From NCBI RefSeq assembly GCF_006546985.1, contig NZ_VATK01000017.1, forward strand, positions 25,898 through 89,897: a DNA stretch of 64,000 nt, in the 5' to 3' direction. Under the pieces are notes generated by a model that saw nothing but the letters and a program-made list of their open reading frames with translations, was not told where the DNA came from and ran no database searches. The position numbers and the translations under genes were made by a program. How positions within the stretch are numbered: the stretch's first letter is position 1; each line of letters opens with the position of its first letter. Shown piece after piece: positions 42,941 to 52,345 of this stretch. This stretch comes from Bacillus sp. 03113 (lineage in GTDB: Bacteria > Bacillota > Bacilli > Bacillales > Cytobacillaceae).

Positions 42941-43579
42941 TTGAATGATGAAAAGCTGCAAAAATATATAGATGGTTTGATTCTAGATAGACCAAAGCTC
43001 CTTTTGGAAATGGAAGCATATGCAAAAGAGCATCATGTTCCAATCATGGAGCTTGCAGGAATTGAATGCTTGCTGCAATTATTGAGAATTCAGTTGCCAA
43101 AGAAAATTTTAGAAGTGGGTACAGCTATCGGCTACTCTGCTTTAAGGATGGCTTTTGCATTACCACAGTGTGGGATTATTACAATAGAAAGAGATGCAGA
43201 ACGTTATGAATTAGCAGAAATGTATTTTCAGAAGGCTGATAAACAAGAGCAAATCTTGCTTGTAAAAGGTGATGCTCTAGAAGTAGAGGAAGAAATTAAA
43301 AAACATGCACCTTTTGACTGTATTTTTATAGATGCAGCAAAAGGGCAATATCAACTTTTTTTTGATATATATTCTTCCTATTTAAGTACAAAAGGTATCA
43401 TTATTACCGATAATGTTCTGTTTAAAGGACTTGTATATGAGGAAAAAATAGAGAATAAACGAATACGCAGCCTTGTAAGAAAAATCAATGATTTTAACCA
43501 TTGGTTAATGAATCATCCTGATTATGATACGGTTATTATTCCTGTCGGTGACGGGATCGCAATTAGCAAGAAGAGGTGA
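42941..43579 (+). CDS. trmR: tRNA 5-hydroxyuridine methyltransferase TrmR (YrrM)
   Basis: A 212-residue class I SAM methyltransferase of the caffeoyl-CoA O-methyltransferase type: ILEVGTAIGYSALRMAFALP near residue 54, ITIERDAERYE, and the metal/substrate site FIDAAKGQYQLFF. In B. subtilis YrrM is TrmR, which methylates ho5U34 to mo5U34 in tRNA. It starts at TTG 42941 behind GAGGTGAGG. Its stop overlaps the SD of trhP1, and the next two genes make its substrate, so the three form one pathway. Confidence 0.92.
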   Translation: MNDEKLQKYIDGLILDRPKLLLEMEAYAKEHHVPIMELAGIECLLQLLRIQLPKKILEVGTAIGYSALRMAFALPQCGIITIERDAERYELAEMYFQKADKQEQILLVKGDALEVEEEIKKHAPFDCIFIDAAKGQYQLFFDIYSSYLSTKGIIITDNVLFKGLVYEEKIENKRIRSLVRKINDFNHWLMNHPDYDTVIIPVGDGIAISKKR

Positions 43580-43584
43580 ATAAT

Positions 43585-44508
43585 TTGAAAAAACCAGAAT
43601 TACTTGTCACACCATTATCAGTTGAAGATATTCTCCCATTATCAGAAAATGGAGCAGACGCTTTCGTCATTGGCGAACAGCATTATGGCCTGCGTTTGGC
43701 TGGAGAATTTACTAGAGAAGATGTTAAGAAATCAATCGAAATTGCCCATTCCCAAAACAAAAAGGTATATGTGGCGATGAATGCCATTTTTCATAACGAC
43801 CGAATACAAGATTTAGATGACTACCTCAAATTTTTAAATGAAGTAAAGCCGGATGCCGTTATTTTTGGTGATCCAGCAGTAATAATGTCTGCACGTGAGA
43901 ATGCTCCTAATCTTAAGCTTCATTGGAATACTGAAACAACCGCCACAAATTGGTATACATGTAATTATTGGGGGAGAAAAGGGGCAAAAAGAGCTGTTCT
44001 CGCTCGTGAAATCAATATGGATGCTATTGTTGAAATCAAGGAAAAGGCTGAGGTGGAAATTGAGGTACAAGTTCATGGTATGACAGCGATGTTCCAGTCG
44101 AAACGTAACTTACTTGATCACTATTTTGAGTTTCTTGGCGATAAAAAGCATGAAAATATCGAAGCGACTAATATGTTTTTGCATGACAAAGAACGAGAAA
44201 ACAAATATCCCATTTTTGAAGATGAAAATGGAACGCATATTATGAGTCCAAATGATATTTGTATTATTGATGAATTACAGGAAATGATTGAAGCTGGGGT
44301 AGATTCCTTTAAAATTGATGGTCTATTAAAGTCATCTGAGTATATTCTGGCTGTTACAAAGCTCTACCGCAAAGCAATTGATCTATGTGTAGAGGATGTA
44401 GATCAGTATGATGATATAAAAGATGATTTAGTAGCGGAAATAGAAAATATTCAACCGCTAAATCGACCATTAGATACAGGGTTTTTCTTTAAAGAAACGG
44501 TTTATTAA
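43585..44508 (+). CDS. trhP1: tRNA U34 hydroxylation protein TrhP1 (U32 family, YrrN)
   Basis: A 307-residue U32 'peptidase'-family protein: LPLSENGADAFVIGEQHYGLRLAGEFTREDV near the N terminus and DSFKIDGLLKSSEYILAVTKLYRKAID later. In B. subtilis YrrN and YrrO take part in prephenate-dependent 5-hydroxylation of U34. The Cys cluster seen in the next protein is absent here. I chose TTG 43585 (MKKPELLVTPL), 5 bases after GAGGTGA. Confidence 0.9.
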   Translation: MKKPELLVTPLSVEDILPLSENGADAFVIGEQHYGLRLAGEFTREDVKKSIEIAHSQNKKVYVAMNAIFHNDRIQDLDDYLKFLNEVKPDAVIFGDPAVIMSARENAPNLKLHWNTETTATNWYTCNYWGRKGAKRAVLAREINMDAIVEIKEKAEVEIEVQVHGMTAMFQSKRNLLDHYFEFLGDKKHENIEATNMFLHDKERENKYPIFEDENGTHIMSPNDICIIDELQEMIEAGVDSFKIDGLLKSSEYILAVTKLYRKAIDLCVEDVDQYDDIKDDLVAEIENIQPLNRPLDTGFFFKETVY

Positions 44509-44695
44509 TTGATTGAAAAGTGAAACTTTAATCAGTGGGGTTATCTTCATTCCCTACTGATTGTTAGTTGAACCAATCGGGCTTTTACTGTCAGTTATCC
44601 CTTAACTAGGACTTCTCGTTTACACTTCTAATCTGAGGTTGGGGATTTTACTGACCGTTAATGCGGGATAAAAAAATGATAAGGAGGTTTTCATA

Positions 44696-45964
44696 ATGGT
44701 AGCAGTGAAAGAACCTATCTCACAAGTGGTAAATGGCAAACGTGTCATAACAAAAAAACCTGAGCTATTAGCACCAGCTGGAAATTTAGAAAAATTAAAA
44801 ATAGCTGTGAAATATGGTGCAGATGCTGTATTTATAGGAGGCCAAGAATATGGTCTTCGATCTAACGCCGATAACTTTACATTCGAAGAAATGAAGGAAG
44901 GCGCTGAGTTTGCCAAGCAGTATGGGGCGAAAATTTATGTAACAACCAATATTTTTGCTCATAATGAAAATATTGATGGATTAGAGGAATATATTCTTGG
45001 GTTAAAAGAAACAGGGATTACAGGGATCATTGTTGCAGATCCTTTAATTATTGAAACTTGCAGAAGATTGGCACCAGAAATTGAAGTTCATTTAAGTACT
45101 CAGCAATCGTTGTCAAACTGGAAGGCTGTTCAATATTGGAAGGAAGAGGGGCTAGAGCGTGTCGTATTAGCCCGCGAAACAAGTGCAGAAGAAATTCGCG
45201 AGATGAAAGAAAAGGTCGATATAGAAATCGAAACTTTTATTCATGGAGCTATGTGTATTGCCTATTCCGGCAGATGTACATTAAGTAATCATATGACAGC
45301 ACGCGACTCAAATCGTGGTGGATGCTGTCAATCATGTAGATGGGATTATGATCTTTATCAGCTGGACGGAAATCAAGAAACAGCATTATTTAAAGAGACA
45401 GATGCCCACTTTGCTATGAGTCCCAAGGATCTTAAGCTTATTGAGTCGATTCCAAGAATGATTGAGCTGGGGATTGATAGTCTTAAAATAGAAGGCAGAA
45501 TGAAATCTATTCATTATATTGCAACGGTTGTCAGTGTCTATCGGAAAATCATTGATGATTATTGTGCAGATCCTGATAATTTCAAAATTGAAGAGAAATG
45601 GCTAAAGGAATTAGATAAATGCGCCAATCGAGATACCGCTCCTGCCTTTTTTGAAGGCGTACCAGGGTATAAAGAGCAAATGTTTGGAAATCATAGCAAA
45701 AAGACTGCTTTTGACTTTGTAGGATTAGTGCTTGATTATGATTCAGAAACAAAGATGGTAACACTTCAGCAAAGAAATCATTTTAAACCAGGTCAAGAAG
45801 TAGAGTTCTTTGGTCCGGAGATAGATAATTTTACACAAGTGATCGAGAGAATTTGGGATGAAGATGGAAATGAGCTAGATGCAGCTCGTCATCCATTGCA
45901 AATCGTAAAATTTAAGGTGAATCAACCGGTTTACCGCGATAACATGATGCGAAAGGAGCTTTAA
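44696..45964 (+). CDS. trhP2: tRNA U34 hydroxylation protein TrhP2 (U32 family, YrrO)
   Basis: The 422-residue larger U32 partner: [34 protein letters not shown], then [33 protein letters not shown], which holds the four cysteines expected for an Fe-S cluster. [23 protein letters not shown] follows, with a C-terminal beta-domain after residue 330. ATG 44696 follows AAGGAGG. It is a distant paralogue of trhP1. The 187-base gap between them contains a hairpin (AATCAGT...ACTGATT) without a T-run. Confidence 0.93.
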   Translation: MVAVKEPISQVVNGKRVITKKPELLAPAGNLEKLKIAVKYGADAVFIGGQEYGLRSNADNFTFEEMKEGAEFAKQYGAKIYVTTNIFAHNENIDGLEEYILGLKETGITGIIVADPLIIETCRRLAPEIEVHLSTQQSLSNWKAVQYWKEEGLERVVLARETSAEEIREMKEKVDIEIETFIHGAMCIAYSGRCTLSNHMTARDSNRGGCCQSCRWDYDLYQLDGNQETALFKETDAHFAMSPKDLKLIESIPRMIELGIDSLKIEGRMKSIHYIATVVSVYRKIIDDYCADPDNFKIEEKWLKELDKCANRDTAPAFFEGVPGYKEQMFGNHSKKTAFDFVGLVLDYDSETKMVTLQQRNHFKPGQEVEFFGPEIDNFTQVIERIWDEDGNELDAARHPLQIVKFKVNQPVYRDNMMRKEL

Positions 45965-45968
45965 TTTC

Positions 45969-46604
45969 ATGAATCGCAAGCCAGTAGTGATTGGGGTAGC
46001 CGGAGGTTCAGGCTCTGGAAAAACTAGTGTCACAAAATCCATTTATGAATGCTTTAAAGGGCACTCCATTTTAATGCTCGAGCAAGACTTTTATTATAAA
46101 GATCAATCGCATCTTCCTTTTGAAGAAAGATTAAAAACAAATTATGATCATCCTCTAGCCTTTGATAATGATTTATTGATCGAGCATTTAACAAAGCTTC
46201 TACGATATGAGTGGATTGAAAAGCCTGTATACGACTATTCCATTCATACTAGATCAGGAAAGACAATCAATGTAGAGCCAAAGGATGTCATTATTCTAGA
46301 AGGAATTCTTATTCTTGAGGATGAACGCTTAAGGGATTTAATGGATATAAAGCTCTATGTTGATACAGATGCAGATTTAAGAATTATTCGAAGGCTTTTA
46401 AGAGATATTAAAGAACGAGGAAGATCAATGGATTCGGTCATTGAACAATATGTAAGTGTTGTTCGGCCAATGCATAATCAATTTATTGAGCCTACTAAAA
46501 GATATGCTGATATCATTATTCCAGAGGGTGGGCATAATCATGTCGCAATTGATCTAATGGTAACAAAAGTTCAAACAATTCTTGAACAAAAATCATTTTT
46601 GTGA
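45969..46604 (+). CDS. udk: uridine kinase
   Basis: Udk phosphorylates uridine and cytidine for pyrimidine salvage. The 211-residue protein shows Walker [49 protein letters not shown], and [24 protein letters not shown] 45969 follows AAAGGAG and lies only 4 bases after trhP2, so the two are probably cotranscribed. Confidence 0.97.
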   Translation: MNRKPVVIGVAGGSGSGKTSVTKSIYECFKGHSILMLEQDFYYKDQSHLPFEERLKTNYDHPLAFDNDLLIEHLTKLLRYEWIEKPVYDYSIHTRSGKTINVEPKDVIILEGILILEDERLRDLMDIKLYVDTDADLRIIRRLLRDIKERGRSMDSVIEQYVSVVRPMHNQFIEPTKRYADIIIPEGGHNHVAIDLMVTKVQTILEQKSFL

Positions 46605-46621
46605 AACAATAGCATAATATA

Positions 46622-46818
46622 GAAAAGCGGAGCCGACTTGTTTAGCCCCGACAAGCATAAGGCGAATCACGCAGGAAATCCTGATTTCTGGAGTGATTTG
46701 ACTTATGACTTGAGGGGCTAGGCGGCGGAGCTGGACAATTAGAAAAGCGGCCGATTAAGAGCGCCACGTCCTGTGGCAACATCGGCACTCGTACATCCTG
46801 TACGTCGGAGGCGGCTTG
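46622..46818. repeat. modular palindromic intergenic repeat, two modules in tandem
   Basis: First unit: AAAAGCGGAGCCGACTTG ... AGCCCCGACAAGCATAAG ... GACTTATGACTTGAGGGGCTAGG ... GGAGCTGGACA. Second unit: AAAAGCGGCCGATTAAGAGC ... CTGTGGCAACATCGGCAC ... TACATCCTGTACGTCGGAGG. The second matches 52090 and 52255 closely and 15191 in reverse. Confidence 0.8.
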
Positions 46819-47160
46819 AACAGCATTGAAGAAAAAGTATACGCGAAATAAATTTTGACAAAAATGTGAACAAACTGCTTTAGTAATCATTTTGATACTC
46901 TATTTTATATAAAAAAATCTTCGCATTTTGTTATGGAAGTATTAAAATAATTGTTATATTAAAAATTGGTTTAGTAAGTAAAAAATGGATTTATACTTTA
47001 CCATCTTCGGTATGCAGTGGGGTCTTAATCCAATATAATCTTTTTTACGCGCCCCTTTTATTGGGGTGCGTCTAAGTATTTCCAATTGTGGGAATGAGAT
47101 ACATATATTCGATTACGCAATCTTTTTGTGATTGTGGAAAATTAGAAGGAGTGAAGGGGT
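46819..47160. other. greA upstream region with an isolated hairpin
   Basis: AT-rich. A stem ACGCGCCCC / GGGGTGCGT (47047-47071) is preceded, not followed, by a T-run on this strand, so it is not an ordinary terminator of udk. No ORF with SD was found. The greA promoter was not identified with confidence. Confidence 0.4.
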
Positions 47161-47637
47161 TTGGCAACTGAAAAGATTTTTCCAATGACACAAGCTGGGA
47201 AAGAGAAGCTTGAGCAAGAATTAGAGCAATTAAAAACAGTAAAAAGAAAAGAAGTTGTAGAAAGAATAAAAATTGCTAGAAGTTTTGGGGATTTATCGGA
47301 GAACTCTGAGTATGATTCTGCAAAAGAAGAACAAGCCTTCGTTGAAGGGCGAATCACTACACTTGAAAATATGATTCGAAATGCAAAAATTATTGAAGAA
47401 GATGAGATGACAAGCGATGTGGTCTCATTAGGTCGCTCAGTTACTTTTATTGAATTACCGGATGGAGAAGAAGAAACTTATACCATAGTTGGAAGTGCAG
47501 AAGCAGATCCGTTTGAAGGGAAAATTTCTAACGATTCACCGATTGCAAAAAGTTTAATTGGCCGTAAAGTTGGGGATGAAATTCCTGTTGTGACACCTGG
47601 TGGAGAAATGAAAGTTCGTATTGTAGAGATTAAGTAA
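47161..47637 (+). CDS. greA: transcription elongation factor GreA
   Basis: GreA rescues backtracked RNA polymerase by stimulating RNA cleavage. The 158-residue protein has the N-terminal coiled coil ([43 protein letters not shown]) with acidic D-E at its tip, and the FKBP-like C-terminal domain ([41 protein letters not shown]). The start is TTG 47161 behind GGAGTGAAGGGG. Confidence 0.97.
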   Translation: MATEKIFPMTQAGKEKLEQELEQLKTVKRKEVVERIKIARSFGDLSENSEYDSAKEEQAFVEGRITTLENMIRNAKIIEEDEMTSDVVSLGRSVTFIELPDGEEETYTIVGSAEADPFEGKISNDSPIAKSLIGRKVGDEIPVVTPGGEMKVRIVEIK

Positions 47638-47674
47638 TAGACATTTTACGATAAATAAGTTTGAAAAAGGAAAT

Positions 47675-47705
47675 CCTCGTCAACACTTTTGACGAGGTGT
47701 TTTTT
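47675..47705 (+). promoter_or_regulatory. terminator-like hairpin overlapping the pbpI SD
   Basis: CCTCGTCAA (47675-47683) pairs with TTGACGAGG (47689-47697), followed by six T up to the ATG of the next gene. The 3' arm contains GAGGTG, the SD of that gene, 6 bases before its ATG. The hairpin could both terminate greA transcripts and hide the ribosome binding site. Confidence 0.75.
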
Positions 47706-49493
47706 ATGTGGAGAAAACGAATGGTCGTATTTCTATTCCTTTTTTTTACTTCATTTTTTATTCTTATTGGTAGGCTAATGCAAATTCAGCTTTTTGAAAC
47801 AGAGCATTTTTCTAGCCATAATATTAATCTTTTAGAAGAAAGCGTCGAACAACGATCACAGGAAATGGTAATAGATAACGGAAGAGGAAATTTTCTTGAT
47901 CAAAATGGGCAATCCTTGACACAGCAAACAAAAAAAGTACTCATACTTTTTCCGTTTTTAAAAAATATGGATTGGGACAGTAAAAAAGTATCTCTTATAA
48001 CTGGAATTTCAGAGTCTTCATTAAAAAGGGCTATTGAAAACACGAAGGAACCTATTGTTTTTGGCAGAAGAGATCCAGTCGAACTAACGAGTAGTCAAAT
48101 GGAAAAAATTAATGATTTAAAAATTCCAGGAGTATTTGCGGTTGACAAGAAATATAATCTAACGAAAAATCTTGCCGAACAATTGATTGGGATTGCAGGA
48201 GAAAATGATCAAGTTTTAAAAAGCAGATATCCTGGAAAGGAATTTTCCTCACGAACATTAGTCGGATTAACAGGCTTAGAAAAAAGCTTCGATGAGTTTC
48301 TTCTGTCTGAAGGGAAATCAAAGCTCGTTTACCACGTTGATGCGATGGGAGGCCCTTTGTTTGGGATCAATGTAAAATATGTAGAACCCGCGAATCCATT
48401 TTATCCAATCAATATAAAGACGACAATTGATCGTGGCCTACAGTCAATAGCTGAAGAGCAAGTTAAAGGACATGGAATACAAAAAGGCGGGCTCGTTTTA
48501 TTGGATATAAAAACGAATTCCGTACTTGCAATGGTATCTGTACCAGAAATTAATAAATATACCCCTTTTCAAAAGGATACCGGTGGTATAGAAAATTTAA
48601 TGCTAAAGCAGCAAATTTTAGGATCTGTATTTAAAACAGTCGTATCTGCAGCTGCTATTGATCATCATCTTGATCAGCCTTCAAGAACCTTTGATTGTAG
48701 TAAGAAAATCAATGGAGAACAGGATGTAACCTATCAATACGGAAACTTAACCTTTACTGATAGCTTTGCAAAAAGTTGTAATAATACATTTGCAACCTTA
48801 GCAAAAGAACTCAAAGAGATCGATCCTAACCTAATTGAAGAGTATGCAAAAAAACTTTCATTAGTTGGACAAGCAGGGTGGAATGGGGACATTTACCATA
48901 TTCAAGATTTTAAGCAATTAGCAGATGAAGATAGTGGAAGAGTTTTCCTATCAGAAGAAGCGAAAAAAGATGATAATTATGTCGCAATGACAGGAATTGG
49001 GCAGCATGAGGTAAGAGTAACGCCTTTATCTGTTGCAAATATGATGGCAACAATCGCAAGAGGCGGAGAAAAAGAAATGGTTCGAATAGCTTCAACGATC
49101 GAATATAAAAATGGCAATTCGATTATTAAATTTGATGAGAAGCAGCTAGATGGAGAGACGATATCTCCTTTCACTGCAATGAAGCTACAATCTCTTTTAC
49201 GTGAAGTTGTTACAAATAAGGAAGGTACAGGAAGATGGTTTCAAGATCTTCCATATGAGGTAGCTGGAAAATCTGGAACAGCAGAAACAGGCGTTTTTAA
49301 GGAAGGGCAACAGCTGCATAACAAATGGTTTGCGGGTTATTTTCCGTATAAAAATCCAAGATATGCTTTAGTTGTTGTAAATTTAGGCGTTGAAGGACAA
49401 CAAGGGGGGATTAATCCACTTTTCGCTGATATGGTAAAGGAACTATATAACTACGATCAACGGCAAAATAATTCCTTTTCCTCTGTAGAATAG
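47706..49493 (+). CDS. pbpI: class B penicillin-binding protein (PbpI, YrrR)
   Basis: A 595-residue transpeptidase with one N-terminal membrane helix (MVVFLFLFFTSFFILIGRLM), a dimerisation region (RGNFLDQNGQSLTQ) and the transpeptidase domain. The active-site SxxK is SVFK in ILGSVFKTVV, SxN is in SFAKSCNNTFA, and KTG appears as KSGTAET. I chose ATG 47706 (MWRKRM) because GAGGTG is 6 bases upstream; the ATG at 47661 would put the hairpin inside the gene. B. subtilis yrrR, also after greA, encodes PbpI. Confidence 0.92.
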   Translation: MWRKRMVVFLFLFFTSFFILIGRLMQIQLFETEHFSSHNINLLEESVEQRSQEMVIDNGRGNFLDQNGQSLTQQTKKVLILFPFLKNMDWDSKKVSLITGISESSLKRAIENTKEPIVFGRRDPVELTSSQMEKINDLKIPGVFAVDKKYNLTKNLAEQLIGIAGENDQVLKSRYPGKEFSSRTLVGLTGLEKSFDEFLLSEGKSKLVYHVDAMGGPLFGINVKYVEPANPFYPINIKTTIDRGLQSIAEEQVKGHGIQKGGLVLLDIKTNSVLAMVSVPEINKYTPFQKDTGGIENLMLKQQILGSVFKTVVSAAAIDHHLDQPSRTFDCSKKINGEQDVTYQYGNLTFTDSFAKSCNNTFATLAKELKEIDPNLIEEYAKKLSLVGQAGWNGDIYHIQDFKQLADEDSGRVFLSEEAKKDDNYVAMTGIGQHEVRVTPLSVANMMATIARGGEKEMVRIASTIEYKNGNSIIKFDEKQLDGETISPFTAMKLQSLLREVVTNKEGTGRWFQDLPYEVAGKSGTAETGVFKEGQQLHNKWFAGYFPYKNPRYALVVVNLGVEGQQGGINPLFADMVKELYNYDQRQNNSFSSVE

Positions 49494-49624
49494 AAAGGTA
49501 ATATGGTAAAGTGACTTGTTGGGAGAAATGTTTTCTTCCAACATGTATTTTCTTTAAGAATTATTCAATATTATGGTAAAATAATGGAAACCATTATAGA
49601 AGAAAAAATGGGGTGGATAACTTT

Positions 49625-50278
49625 ATGAATGAGGAAATAAACAGAAGCTCTCGTACAGCGAAACGCTCAAAAAGACGAAAAACAAATCTTATATTAAATG
49701 GACTAATCGCCATTGTTGTGATATTGATTATATTCGTAACTGTAAAAATCTTTTTTAGCGGCGAAACTGCAGCTCCAAATGTGAAGCAGCCTGCAATTGA
49801 AAAGGAAACAGATGCAAAGAATGAAAATAAAAAAGCTAACGAGGCATCTGCTGGCGTTAAAGAGAAGGATCATAAGAGTCAGTCTGATCAATTAGACGAT
49901 AATGATTCAAAACAAGAAACGAGTGAGGAACCTATTATTACAGAGGGCGGCAGCGATTCAAGCGTAATAAGAACGATTGAGAATCCATCTTGGAAGCCTG
50001 TAGGTACTACTCAAACTGGAGAACATGCTACTCTTTATGAAACAGGCACAGTCGATTGGGATGAAATGCTAAACGCTCTTTCATATGCAACAGGGATTGA
50101 AAAAGGAAATATGACGGTTGTATATATCGGGAATAATAATCATGATCCTCAGAAAGCAATCGGAACTGTTTCGACAAAGGATAAGCAGGAAAAATATCGG
50201 GTGTATATTGAATGGATAGATGGTAAAGGTTGGAAGCCTTCAAAAGTGGAAGAATTAAATGCAATTAACATTCGGTAA
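49625..50278 (+). CDS. yrrS: DUF1510 membrane protein (YrrS)
   Basis: A 217-residue protein: basic cytosolic start (RSSRTAKRSKRRKTN), one membrane helix (LILNGLIAIVVILIIFVTVKIFF), a charged, low-complexity linker, and a C-terminal domain with NPSWKPVGTTQTGEHATLYETGTVDWDEMLNALSYATGI. ATG 49625 follows GGGGTGG at 8 bases; GTG 49613 overlaps that SD. B. subtilis yrrS is next to yrrR, suggesting an envelope role with the PBP. Function unknown. Confidence 0.9.
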   Translation: MNEEINRSSRTAKRSKRRKTNLILNGLIAIVVILIIFVTVKIFFSGETAAPNVKQPAIEKETDAKNENKKANEASAGVKEKDHKSQSDQLDDNDSKQETSEEPIITEGGSDSSVIRTIENPSWKPVGTTQTGEHATLYETGTVDWDEMLNALSYATGIEKGNMTVVYIGNNNHDPQKAIGTVSTKDKQEKYRVYIEWIDGKGWKPSKVEELNAINIR

Positions 50279-50290
50279 AGCGAGAAATTA

Positions 50291-50340
50291 GATAGGCATC
50301 CATCAGAAATTTATTTCAAGATCTCTGACGGATGCCTGTC
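50291..50340. terminator. terminator between yrrS and the convergent DUF2536 gene
   Basis: GATAGGCATCCATCAGA pairs with TCTGACGGATGCCTGTC with one mismatch. Located between converging genes; the T-run is weak on the plus side. Confidence 0.75.
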
Positions 50341-50358
50341 CTATTTAAAATACCCAAT

Positions 50359-50574
50359 TTACTTTTTAATTTTAAAATGAACAACAGCAGCGTGATAAGG
50401 TCTGCCGCTATCATCGACATGCATTTGATTGGAAACAGAATGAACAGAGAGAAGAATCCCCTTGTTAACTTCAATTTGATTGTTTATTTTTTTTTCTAAA
50501 TTTTTAAGATCATGATCTTCAAAAAATTCTATTTTATCTTCTATAAAATCTAGATGTAAATTCATTTCAAACAT
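50359..50574 (-). CDS. DUF2536 small protein (YrzA type)
   Basis: A 71-residue soluble protein: LDFIEDKIEFFEDHDLKNLEKKINNQIEVNKGILLSVHSVSNQMHVDDSGRPYHAAVVHFKIKK. The end AVVHFK and length fit the DUF2536 family, and B. subtilis yrzA lies between yrrS and yrrT. On this strand GGGAAGGATG supplies an SD; the second Met (MNLHLDF) is also possible. Function unknown. Confidence 0.8.
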   Translation of the reverse strand: MFEMNLHLDFIEDKIEFFEDHDLKNLEKKINNQIEVNKGILLSVHSVSNQMHVDDSGRPYHAAVVHFKIKK

Positions 50575-50727
50575 CCTTCCCAGTAAGGTTTATCCTATAT
50601 GTATAGCTTCAGTTTAATGGATCTGTATACGCCAATCAATACATTTGCCGCTAGAAAAATAGGCAACATGTAACTCTATAAAACATAGTATGTTTATACG
50701 AATAATTTGTATAGGGGAGGGTTACAG

Positions 50728-51366
50728 GTGGGTACAGAGTTTGTTGAATTATTCGAAAAGTGGGCAGAGAACTATGACAAAAGTGTGATGGGAAATGATC
50801 TTGAATATCAAAAGGTTTTTTACAATTATGATGAGATATTAAAAGAAGTTGCTGATCGTGCATTTGGTCACGTACTAGAATTTGGCACAGGAACGGGCAA
50901 TTTAACTTTAAAACTGTTGGAGAAAGGGCTGAAGGTTACAGGGATTGAACCATCTGATGCTATGAAAAAAATCGGAGAAAAAAAAATAGGTGCTAACGCA
51001 AATATATTCAAAGGTGATTTTCTTCATTATCCAGCCGATCTAGCTTTAGATTCAATTGTAAGTACGTATGCTTTTCATCATTTAACCGATCAAGAAAAAG
51101 GAGAAGCGATATTATCTTATAGCAACATACTGGCCCCAGGTGGTAAAATAATTTTTGCGGATACGATGTACAAATCTTTAGAGGACTTTAAGCAAGCGAT
51201 CTCAGATGCTGTACAAAGTGGCTTTCATAATCTAGCAGAGGATTTACAACGAGAGTATTATCCTACCATTCCAGTTTTAAAGAAAATGATGGAGGAGAAT
51301 AGCTTTACGGTTACATTTTCTAAATGCAACGACTTTGTCTGGATTATGGAAGGTGTAAAAATATAA
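50728..51366 (+). CDS. yrrT: SAM-dependent methyltransferase YrrT
   Basis: A 212-residue class I methyltransferase: FEKWAENYDKSVMG, VLEFGTGTGNLTLKLLEKGLKVTGIEPSD, VSTYAFHHLTDQEKGEA, LAPGGKIIFADTMYKSLED. In B. subtilis it is the first gene of the yrrT-mtnN-mccA-mccB-yrhC operon for methionine-to-cysteine conversion. The substrate is not established; a product would be SAH, used by the next enzyme. GTG 50728 is 7 bases after GGGGAGG. Confidence 0.92.
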   Translation: MGTEFVELFEKWAENYDKSVMGNDLEYQKVFYNYDEILKEVADRAFGHVLEFGTGTGNLTLKLLEKGLKVTGIEPSDAMKKIGEKKIGANANIFKGDFLHYPADLALDSIVSTYAFHHLTDQEKGEAILSYSNILAPGGKIIFADTMYKSLEDFKQAISDAVQSGFHNLAEDLQREYYPTIPVLKKMMEENSFTVTFSKCNDFVWIMEGVKI

Positions 51367-51383
51367 GAAAGAGGTTTTAAAAA

Positions 51384-52085
51384 ATGAAAATTGCCATCAT
51401 CGGAGCAATGGAAGAGGAAGTAACAATACTTAGAGAAAATATAACAGATAAGCAGCAAATGACATTCGCAGGCTGTGAATTTACAACAGGATTTATGAAT
51501 GGAGCGGAAGTCGTCTTATTGCGGTCTGGGATTGGCAAGGTAAATGCAGCAATGTCAACGACGATTTTAATGGAAAAATATAGACCAGATTATGTAATTA
51601 ACACAGGTTCTGCAGGAGGATTAAATCCTCAGCTAGAGGTAGGAGATGTGGTTATTTCAACAGAGGTTCGTCATCATGATGTGGACGTAACAGCATTCGG
51701 ATATGAATATGGTCAAGTGCCTCAGCTGCCAGCGGCGTTTATAGCGAACGAAAAATTAGTGCAGGTAGCAGAAGAATGTGCAAAAGCGATTACAGACATT
51801 CAAGTGGTAAAAGGGCTCATTACAACAGGGGACTCTTTTATGAATGATCCTCTTAGAGTTGAGTTTATAAAAGGAAAGTTCGATCATCTTCAAGCTGTCG
51901 AAATGGAAGCAGCAGCGATTGCGCAGGTTTCCCATCAATTTAAAGTTCCTTTTGTTATTATACGCGCTTTATCTGATATAGCTGGAAAAGAATCCAATAT
52001 ATCCTTTGATCAGTTTTTAGATCAAGCTGGTTTACATTCAGCTACCCTAGTAATGAAAATGGTTGCTAGATTAACGGAAAATTAA
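51384..52085 (+). CDS. mtnN: 5'-methylthioadenosine/S-adenosylhomocysteine nucleosidase
   Basis: MtnN cleaves adenine from SAH and MTA. The 233-residue protein starts [16 protein letters not shown]. It has [61 protein letters not shown], the catalytic [11 protein letters not shown] and the Asp in [11 protein letters not shown]. It releases S-ribosylhomocysteine, the route to homocysteine used by MccA. 17 bases after yrrT. Confidence 0.97.
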   Translation: MKIAIIGAMEEEVTILRENITDKQQMTFAGCEFTTGFMNGAEVVLLRSGIGKVNAAMSTTILMEKYRPDYVINTGSAGGLNPQLEVGDVVISTEVRHHDVDVTAFGYEYGQVPQLPAAFIANEKLVQVAEECAKAITDIQVVKGLITTGDSFMNDPLRVEFIKGKFDHLQAVEMEAAAIAQVSHQFKVPFVIIRALSDIAGKESNISFDQFLDQAGLHSATLVMKMVARLTEN

Positions 52086-52089
52086 AAAA

Positions 52090-52325
52090 GAAAAGCAGCC
52101 GATTAAGAGCGCCACGTCTTGTGGCAGCATCGGCACTAGTACATCCTGTACGTCGGAAGTGCCTTGTTCAGCCCTGAAGAAAAATGTTCGTTTGCCTCCA
52201 AAAGCGTTTTTTGCTTTTAGAGGCAAAGGGTTATTTTTCACAAGGGGTAGGCACTGGCCGATTAAGAGCGCCACGTCCTGTGGCAATATCGGCACTAGTA
52301 CATCCTGTACGTCGGAGCTAGACAC
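52090..52325. repeat. modular palindromic intergenic repeat, three modules inside the mccAB operon
   Basis: Two CGATTAAGAGCGCCACGT ... TACATCCTGTACGTCGGA modules (near 52095-52157 and 52257-52317) flank a CCCTGAAGAAAAATGTTC ... GGGTTATTTTTCACAAGGGG module like the one at 9060-9140. The outer right end is GGAGCTAGACAC. It separates mtnN from mccA within what is an uninterrupted operon in B. subtilis. Confidence 0.8.
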
Positions 52326-52345
52326 AATAAGGGAGGGCGGCCTAT

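Noticed and set aside
46642..46890. Minus-strand open frame with the same VQDVRVPMLPQDVALLIG string
   Set aside because: Same repeat module as at 52090; not a gene.
47047..47071. Hairpin ACGCGCCCC/GGGGTGCGT as the udk terminator
   Set aside because: The T-run precedes the stem on the plus strand, so it does not fit an intrinsic terminator in either direction.
50580..50727. CymR binding site before yrrT
   Set aside because: Expected from B. subtilis, but I found no convincing match to the known site, so none is annotated.
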